Below are positions 14,889-19,681 of a stretch of DNA of 19,681 bases, in pieces (the first letter of the stretch is position 1; the number at the start of each line of letters is the position of its first letter). The DNA comes from Fidelibacterota bacterium (GTDB lineage Bacteria; Fidelibacterota; Marinisomatia; Marinisomatales; UBA1611): the NCBI GenBank assembly GCA_015658495.1, contig DQOT01000388.1, positions 1 through 19,681 on the forward strand, in the 5' to 3' direction. Both the position numbers and the translations under genes were made by a program. The notes below the pieces were generated by a model. That model was not told the origin of the DNA. It did no database searches and saw nothing but the letters and a program-made list of their open reading frames with translations.

Positions 14889-16178
14889 ATGAAAAAATCA
14901 CACTATCAAAGATCCTTTCTCTTTTTAAGAACTTTAACCATTTTACTCTTTATTCCCTCTTTACAATCCCAGAATATTATTGATGCCTATTTAATAGGCA
15001 ACTTTACCACCACGCTTATGGGGACATCAGCAGATGGCTTAATATTGCCCCGCGACCTGGATTTTCATAAAGATGAAGTCAGGCAGAATGAACTTTGGGT
15101 CATTAATGAAAATAATATCGGGGGACGCACTCACGGGGGCAGCACAGTCACCTATTACGATGCGGGACAGGAGACACAATGGGCCGAATATCGAAAAGAT
15201 TCTTATTCAGGGCATTTCATGCATACCGCAAGCGCCATTGCCATGAGTGAAAACGGCACCTTTGGCAATCCATTAGACTGCCAGGATGCGAACAACTCCG
15301 GTGGTTACTTTACAGGACCCGTATTATGGGATTCAGATACTTCTGTTTACGCCCGAGCGAACCAAAATGGTCCGCTGCTGGGCAGTCATTTGGATATGAT
15401 TCATCAGACGCCCTACGGAGAGGGCATTGCCAGTGCCGGCGAAAATGTGTATTGGGTTTTTGACGGGTTTCATAATGCCATTGTAAAATATGATTTTGTG
15501 CAGCCCCATAATGTGGGGGGCGACAACCACTCCGATGGCAAAGTCTGGCGCCACTCTGAAGTTGTTGTTCAACGCTCGCCCGGGTTATCCAGCCATATGG
15601 AATTTGACCCGGCCTCCGGGTGGCTGTATATGGCGGACACGGGGAATGAACGCATTCTGCGCCTGGATCCGAATTCCGGTCAGATTGCCGGGAGTTTGAA
15701 TCCTTATGGCGAAACATTAGCTGGGTATTGGAATATGTCGGGAACGGTCTGGAATGTCGTGGCCGATACAGGTTTGATCAAACCCACAGGGCTGGACATC
15801 TATGAGGGCAGGCTCCTGGTGAGTGATTATTCCAATGGTGATATTATCGTTTATGATATTACCCAGGATCCGGTCGTTGAATTAGGACGAATTGAAACGG
15901 GGATAAGCAATCAGGTCATGGGGCTAAAGGTTGGCCCGGATGGCGCAATATGGTTTGTGTGTCACAATGACAATGAACTCTATCAATTGACGACTTTATT
16001 AATGGGCGACGTGAATGGGGATGGCTATTTTACCATTTATGATATCATAATCTGTGCTCGATATGTACTTGGATTATGGGAGTTAGACGAAGCCGCAGTC
16101 TACCGTAGTGATGTAAACTTTGACGGGATTGTAGATGTCCTCGATGTATTGCTTATTGTGGATATCATTATCAATTAA
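14889..16178 (+). CDS. Secreted NHL-type beta-propeller protein with C-terminal dockerin
   Basis: Residues 1-28 form a signal peptide (basic MKKSHYQR, hydrophobic LTILLFIPS). Residues about 35-368 look like a six-bladed NHL/SMP-30-type propeller: repeated blades carry GWLYMADTGNERILRLDP (about 245-262), LDIYEGRLLVSDYSNGDI and GPDGAIWFVCHNDNELYQL. Residues 370-429 are a type I dockerin with two calcium-binding loops, GDVNGDGYFTIYDI and SDVNFDGIVDVLDV, each followed by a helix. Dockerins usually bind cohesins, but in non-cellulolytic bacteria such tails occur on many secreted proteins, and no cohesin is in the window. His, Asp and Asn clusters near 180-215 could form an active or metal site, unproven. 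Length 429. The ribosome site is weak (GGGA). A candidate promoter lies 35 bases upstream. Confidence 0.82.
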   Translation: MKKSHYQRSFLFLRTLTILLFIPSLQSQNIIDAYLIGNFTTTLMGTSADGLILPRDLDFHKDEVRQNELWVINENNIGGRTHGGSTVTYYDAGQETQWAEYRKDSYSGHFMHTASAIAMSENGTFGNPLDCQDANNSGGYFTGPVLWDSDTSVYARANQNGPLLGSHLDMIHQTPYGEGIASAGENVYWVFDGFHNAIVKYDFVQPHNVGGDNHSDGKVWRHSEVVVQRSPGLSSHMEFDPASGWLYMADTGNERILRLDPNSGQIAGSLNPYGETLAGYWNMSGTVWNVVADTGLIKPTGLDIYEGRLLVSDYSNGDIIVYDITQDPVVELGRIETGISNQVMGLKVGPDGAIWFVCHNDNELYQLTTLLMGDVNGDGYFTIYDIIICARYVLGLWELDEAAVYRSDVNFDGIVDVLDVLLIVDIIIN

Positions 16179-16282
16179 GGTAATCCGGCATGTTAAATCA
16201 TTTCAGCATTTCATAATAAACGCCTGTCAGGCAAGTTGATTTCTCTATTGCCTTAAAGTACAAATTCTGCCTAACATTGACC

Positions 16283-16300
16283 TAAGTCGGTTTCGACTTA
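16283..16300 (+). promoter_or_regulatory. Perfect hairpin just upstream of a TTG start
   Basis: TAAGTCG-GTTT-CGACTTA is a perfect 7-bp stem with a 4-nt loop. It ends seven bases before the GGAG (16308-16311) that serves the TTG start at 16318. TTGACC directly precedes it (16277-16282) but no convincing -10 follows. There is no T run, so it is better read as a leader hairpin or operator than as a terminator of the preceding gene. Confidence 0.4.
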
Positions 16301-16317
16301 CTCATGCGGAGTTCTAC

Positions 16318-17862
16318 TTGAATCATTCATTCATTAAATGGCTGGCGGCATCGTCTATCTGTTTTGGTACCGGTACGTTCTTGAAAGACATCCATTACAG
16401 CATTAAGCAAAATGGTGTAATGGTAAATCTTGATTATACTGACCCCATTAATGATGATGACATTATTGGCTGGAAGTCTGACAGAGGCTGGGTTTACCTG
16501 ACTCTGTTAGGCGTGCGTGCTCCTCGAAATAAATATCCACAACAAACATTTAATAGTCCTGTTAAAAAGATCGTGATAGATGATTTTGATGAGTCTATCC
16601 AAGTAGCAATATTAATTAACAAACCCATTTTGGGATACGATATATTAAACTCAAAAACATCTTCAAGCACTGTAGTGTTCATACACACAGAGATGAAAAG
16701 TTTTGAAGTAGCCAGTTTACAAAAACATATTAACGAAAATGGAGCATCGGTTTTTAATGTAATGCGCACTTCACGGTTTCCAAAATACAACAAAAATTTT
16801 AAAGTTGCGTTTGATCAAGCACGCGCAGAACTGGGCCCCAATTCAATTTTTGAATACTTTGGAAAGCTTTACATCACAAATCATCCTGGGGAATCTGGCG
16901 GCAAAATGATAGCCGGATTACAATCCGGAAGTGAAGAACCAGAAGATATTTATATTCCGGAAGTATACGTTAGAGATCCAGAATTGAATAATGAGCCATC
17001 CCTGACTTTTGATCCAGCAAATATATACGCAGATGAAGATGCGGAACCCTTGACAATATCATCTGGTTGGATAGAGATCAATGAGCAAGAAACAGGTGCC
17101 TTCCCTACTATACCTCGGGACCCCTACGACCAGCCACTTGTGACGGATGAGCTTTTCGATGAATCAGAGCCGCTTACGATTTCTCCCAACTGGGTTGACT
17201 TTGAGGAACCGGAGTTAGATGAATTTTCGATCATGACCCCGGAAGAGCTTAAGCAATCTTCCCCAAGTGTATCCGCTGAAGATTTGGGTGTGATGCTAGA
17301 ATTGTATGATTGGATCGACGTTCAATCCGTAGAAGAATCAACAGGTAAAGATTTTTTTATTTCAGATAAGCTTTACCCAAATCAGGTGAATGTACAAAAA
17401 TACGTGCCCAAAGAAACACCGGATGATATACTTGTTCAGCAGAATTGGTATAAATTACAATCTAGGCTCATTTCCCTGGTTCCTGCTGGAATTCGTGTTA
17501 TATCAAACTTAGAAGGTGTCCCCATTTATGTTGATGGCAGACTGGTGGGAGAAACGCCCCTGAGAGGACCGGTCAGCATCTCTCCCGGGTGGCATCAGGT
17601 GAGTGGGTTTACCCCGTTATACGTAAAGGTCTTGAACGGATCCGGCATGGAGTATGTAAATGACGATCCTATTTTACGGAATAATCAAATGTTTGGATCC
17701 CGGACGGTTTACGTAGATCCCGGGAATGTTTCTGTCGTTAATTTCAGGTTCAATGAAATTGGGGATCCCCCAAAAAATTTGGCCCAGATACAAGGTGGAA
17801 TGCTGATTGGATTTCCGGTGATCATGGCTCTGTTCGGACTCATCACCTGGGGCATGATGTAG
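16318..17862 (+). CDS. PEGA-domain envelope protein with C-terminal membrane anchor
   Basis: The start is TTG at 16318, supported by GGAG six bases upstream; no in-frame ATG lies between the start and residue 35. MNHSFIKWLAASSICFGTG is a probable signal peptide. Residues about 24-130 are beta-rich and faintly AMIN-like. Residues 200-345 are an acidic, low-complexity linker with repeats: AEPLTISSGWIEI (242-254), SEPLTISPNWVDF (283-295) and YDWIDV (330-335). A PEGA domain spans about 390-478 (IRVISNLEGVPIYVDGRLVGE, then TPLRGPVSISPGWHQVSGF, then VYVDPGNVSVVNFRF) with an insert at 436-460. Residues 492-514 are a terminal transmembrane helix ending at the C-terminus. PEGA domains occur in surface or peptidoglycan-associated proteins. 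It likely sits in the envelope with the PEGA part outside the membrane. The gshA-like gene begins 44 bases later. Partners are unknown. Confidence 0.78.
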   Translation: MNHSFIKWLAASSICFGTGTFLKDIHYSIKQNGVMVNLDYTDPINDDDIIGWKSDRGWVYLTLLGVRAPRNKYPQQTFNSPVKKIVIDDFDESIQVAILINKPILGYDILNSKTSSSTVVFIHTEMKSFEVASLQKHINENGASVFNVMRTSRFPKYNKNFKVAFDQARAELGPNSIFEYFGKLYITNHPGESGGKMIAGLQSGSEEPEDIYIPEVYVRDPELNNEPSLTFDPANIYADEDAEPLTISSGWIEINEQETGAFPTIPRDPYDQPLVTDELFDESEPLTISPNWVDFEEPELDEFSIMTPEELKQSSPSVSAEDLGVMLELYDWIDVQSVEESTGKDFFISDKLYPNQVNVQKYVPKETPDDILVQQNWYKLQSRLISLVPAGIRVISNLEGVPIYVDGRLVGETPLRGPVSISPGWHQVSGFTPLYVKVLNGSGMEYVNDDPILRNNQMFGSRTVYVDPGNVSVVNFRFNEIGDPPKNLAQIQGGMLIGFPVIMALFGLITWGMM

Positions 17863-17906
17863 TATCATCTCCATTTTTAATCCCAAAATTATTCTCATTT
17901 TTCATA

Positions 17907-19127
17907 ATGAATCTTCAAAATAAAATCCGATCTATCATTTTATCCCATTTGGTTGAGTCCGAAGCCCGAACCGTTGGGATGGAAGAAGAATGCATTCTTT
18001 ATACGAAAGATAATCGACGCCTCCCCGTAAATCCATGTGCTGAATTTTCAGCCACGGATCTTTTATCCATCATGAATGAGAATGTGGGAACCAACGGTAT
18101 TTATTCCTTGGAACCAGGCGGGCAATTGGAATGGTCCAGTCCACCCTATCGAGATATGAATAATTTATATTCTGCTTTGGCAAAACATAAGCAGGCATTG
18201 CATAAAGTGGTGGAAGCAAATGAGTTAAAAATCATTAGTTATGGTGTGGAACCTAATTATTCTCCCGATGATATTGATTTGATCAACCAACTGAAATACC
18301 AACTTATGAATGCCAACATGGAGCGAAATGGCACCCTGGGAAAATGGATGATGCGGAACACCGCCAGTGTCCAAATAAACTTTGATGTAACAAGCGAAAA
18401 AGACCTGGAAAACATGACCTTTGTGGCAGATTGCTTGCAACCGGTCTGTGCGTATCTGTTTGCCAACAGCCCTTTTCGAAATGGCAAACCCACCGGCACA
18501 GAAAACATCCGCAATGTGATTTGGGAAAATACGGACAATCCCCGCTGCCGGAATTTGATCGATCATGGCATAGAATCGCCGGAAAGAATGATCGATCACT
18601 ACATTGATTATATCATGACCGTTCCCGGTATTTTCCAATTGGATAAAGATGGCGTCATTGTTGATACACATCAAACTTTAGGTGCAAGGCTTATTGCTTT
18701 GGAAAAATCGGGCGAACTTCGGACAGAAGATATTCAGGCTGCCCTTCACCAGATTTTTACCAATGTCCGCCTGAAACACTTGGTGGAAGTCCGGGGTGCA
18801 GACCGTCCGCCCAAGGGACACGAAATGGCGCCGGTTGCTTTTTGGACCGGAGTATTAACGTCTGAATCCGTACGCGATGAAATATTATCCGTTGTTAAAA
18901 AGTGGACACTTGAAGACCGTCATCACTTTAATAAAGTATCCCTGGTTTTGGATGATTCCCAAATTGGACCGGAAAACAAATCCTATCGTGAGTGGAATCA
19001 ATGGATGGGCGAAATGGCCATGGCCGGACTCAAAGAACGGGGCTTGGGCGAAGAAAAGTTTTTTGAAGAATTCTTTAATATTGTAATGGGAAAAGGACCC
19101 TTTTCATTGCAGGAGCAAACAGACTAA
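17907..19127 (+). CDS. gshA: Glutamate-cysteine ligase (plant/proteobacterial GCS2-like type)
   Basis: Joins glutamate and cysteine with ATP to gamma-glutamylcysteine, the first step to glutathione or related thiols, in the cytoplasm. The 406-residue protein has family marks in order: GMEEECIL (24-31, ATP/Mg-binding Glu), EPGGQLEWSSPP (69-80, substrate-binding strand), WMMRNTASVQINFD (147-160), NIRNVIWENTD (200-210) and HLVEVRGADRP (291-301). The set is typical of plant/proteobacterial GshA and EgtA-type enzymes. Without EgtB-D nearby, GshA is the simpler reading; ergothioneine-type EgtA is the alternative. ATG at 17907 follows a weak ribosome site. No gshB is in the window. The glyoxalase I at 307 and the glutaredoxin relic at 19301 fit glutathione chemistry. 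Confidence 0.88.
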   Translation: MNLQNKIRSIILSHLVESEARTVGMEEECILYTKDNRRLPVNPCAEFSATDLLSIMNENVGTNGIYSLEPGGQLEWSSPPYRDMNNLYSALAKHKQALHKVVEANELKIISYGVEPNYSPDDIDLINQLKYQLMNANMERNGTLGKWMMRNTASVQINFDVTSEKDLENMTFVADCLQPVCAYLFANSPFRNGKPTGTENIRNVIWENTDNPRCRNLIDHGIESPERMIDHYIDYIMTVPGIFQLDKDGVIVDTHQTLGARLIALEKSGELRTEDIQAALHQIFTNVRLKHLVEVRGADRPPKGHEMAPVAFWTGVLTSESVRDEILSVVKKWTLEDRHHFNKVSLVLDDSQIGPENKSYREWNQWMGEMAMAGLKERGLGEEKFFEEFFNIVMGKGPFSLQEQTD

Positions 19128-19158
19128 CAAATACATTCACCACTGGTGTTATGTCTCA

Positions 19159-19301
19159 TTAATACTTTCGTACCTTTACATCCTTGAATTCCACACCATA
19201 ATGTCAGAGCACCCGCACCATGGCATATTTTGAGTGCCTTTCATATACAGCATAACAGGGTTATTTTTTATATCCTTAATAATCTGTTCTTTTAATTCCA
19301 T
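19159..19301 (-). pseudogene. Decayed monothiol glutaredoxin (Grx4/GrxD-like)
   Basis: A frame from ATG 19301 (AGAGG five bases upstream) encodes 41 residues to TAA at 19176. MELKEQIIKDIKNNPVMLYM followed by KGTQNMPWCGCSD matches the N-terminal half of monothiol glutaredoxins, whose active site is normally CGFS. After that the frame departs from the family, but another minus-strand frame at 19203-19159 gives HYGVEFKDVKVRKY, the next family segment (usually YGVEF-x-x-V-x-V), then stops. So about eight codons are missing and the frame is shifted; the C-terminal half (about 50 residues, with the WPT-x-PQ and GG-x-D motifs) is absent. Intact members are about 105 residues and take part in Fe-S cluster handling. 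It lies 12 bases after the 95-residue ORF and converges on gshA. Confidence 0.72.
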
Positions 19302-19313
19302 AATAACCTCTTT

Positions 19314-19601
19314 TTATTTATTCCATTCTCTGTTAAAATATTCTTTCAGTTCTTCTTCAGTCATATTCTTAATTGGGTTTGCCGGTTTCTCAATTGAATC
19401 TTCTCTTACTTTTAAGGCTCCAGGAAATTTTCTATCAATAAATGTGTGATCTTTAGGAACTCCACCCAAACTATTAAATGTAATTACATCTGTTGTATAT
19501 TTATGTTCCTGATTTTCAGCTATTTCTATTCCAGCCAATGTTGTTCTCTTACTCTTAGACTTTTTACTTAAAATATTCATAATTTTTCTTAATATATTCA
19601 T
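19314..19601 (-). CDS. Hypothetical 95-residue protein
   Basis: No family recognised. The N-terminus is basic (MNILRKIMNILSKKSKSKR), then a mixed segment with KYTTDVITFNSLGGVPKDH (about 35-53), and an acidic C-terminal helix ending EELKEYFNREWNK. There is no signal peptide. The first seven codons are nearly repeated by the next seven (17 of 21 bases), so ATG at 19601 or at 19580 could be the start; neither has a strong ribosome site, and the second has AAGAAAAA in front. It lies 12 bases upstream of the glutaredoxin relic and 7 bases after the stop of an incoming frame, so it sits in a dense minus-strand stretch that contains decayed genes. It may itself be a remnant. Confidence 0.45.
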   Translation of the reverse strand: MNILRKIMNILSKKSKSKRTTLAGIEIAENQEHKYTTDVITFNSLGGVPKDHTFIDRKFPGALKVREDSIEKPANPIKNMTEEELKEYFNREWNK

Positions 19602-19608
19602 CGAGATA

Positions 19609-19681
19609 CTATGCAGACCCGAAATTTCCTACCGGCACCGGATCATCACCTTCCCAATTCAGATTCCTTTGATAAATACCA
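19609..19681 (-). pseudogene. Tail of a frame entering from the right; possible FGE-sulfatase-domain fragment
   Basis: The minus-strand frame open from the window edge reads GIYQRNLNWEGDDPVPVG then NFGSA and stops at TAG (19611-19609). DDPVPVGNFGS resembles the PVG-S-F segment before the GNVWEW motif of formylglycine-generating-enzyme-like proteins; those continue with GLYDM-x-GNVWEW, which is absent here, so it would be a truncated copy. The evidence is only 23 residues. On the plus strand ATG at 19611 also opens a frame to the edge. Confidence 0.25.

Noticed and set aside
16222..16232. GCCTGTCAGGC after the dockerin gene as a terminator
   Set aside because: Only a 4-bp stem with no adjoining T run.
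19133..19154. Hairpin CACC-ACT-GGTG with outer ACAT/ATGT pairs after gshA, as a terminator
   Set aside because: No T run on either side and the stem is interrupted by unpaired T; it also lies next to relic coding sequence.

Overview
This 19.7 kb window looks like a chromosomal piece of a marine, FCB-type bacterium, possibly Candidatus Marinimicrobia (SAR406) or a relative. That placement is inference. It rests on a FlgD/type-IX-sorting-like C-terminal domain, a propeller protein with a dockerin tail, several secreted repeat proteins and moderate-to-low GC. No rRNA, tRNA, transposase, phage gene or CRISPR array was seen.

Left part (1-1900, + strand): a frameshifted remnant of a secreted protein's C-terminal sorting domain, a complete glyoxalase I, and an aldo/keto reductase of the Kv-beta/YghZ type, with likely terminators after the last two. 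Next (2018-6619, - strand): a P-loop sulfotransferase, a protein with two DUF1214-like halves directly upstream in the same reading frame, a 668-base gap holding a decayed gene, and a sodium:solute symporter. Then comes pyruvate phosphate dikinase (6838-9534, -), which links the window to central carbon metabolism.

The most unusual part is 9582-17862, where five exported or membrane proteins lie together. On the - strand are a 1004-residue MORN/YwqK-like repeat protein with 33 units and a 345-residue super-period, a 273-residue beta-solenoid-like protein with a 23/23/18-residue super-period, and a small secreted YD-repeat-like protein. Divergently on the + strand are a beta-propeller/dockerin protein and a PEGA-domain protein with a C-terminal membrane anchor. 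Three of the five need corrected or non-ATG starts, judged from Shine-Dalgarno spacing.

Right end (17907-19681): a plant/proteobacterial-type glutamate-cysteine ligase on +, meeting on - a decayed monothiol glutaredoxin, an unrecognised 95-residue ORF, and the tail of a frame entering from outside. Glyoxalase I, glutamate-cysteine ligase and the glutaredoxin relic together suggest glutathione-type thiol chemistry. Three relics (36-273, 4662-5072, 19159-19301) mark this as a region with ongoing gene decay, or one with sequencing or assembly indels.
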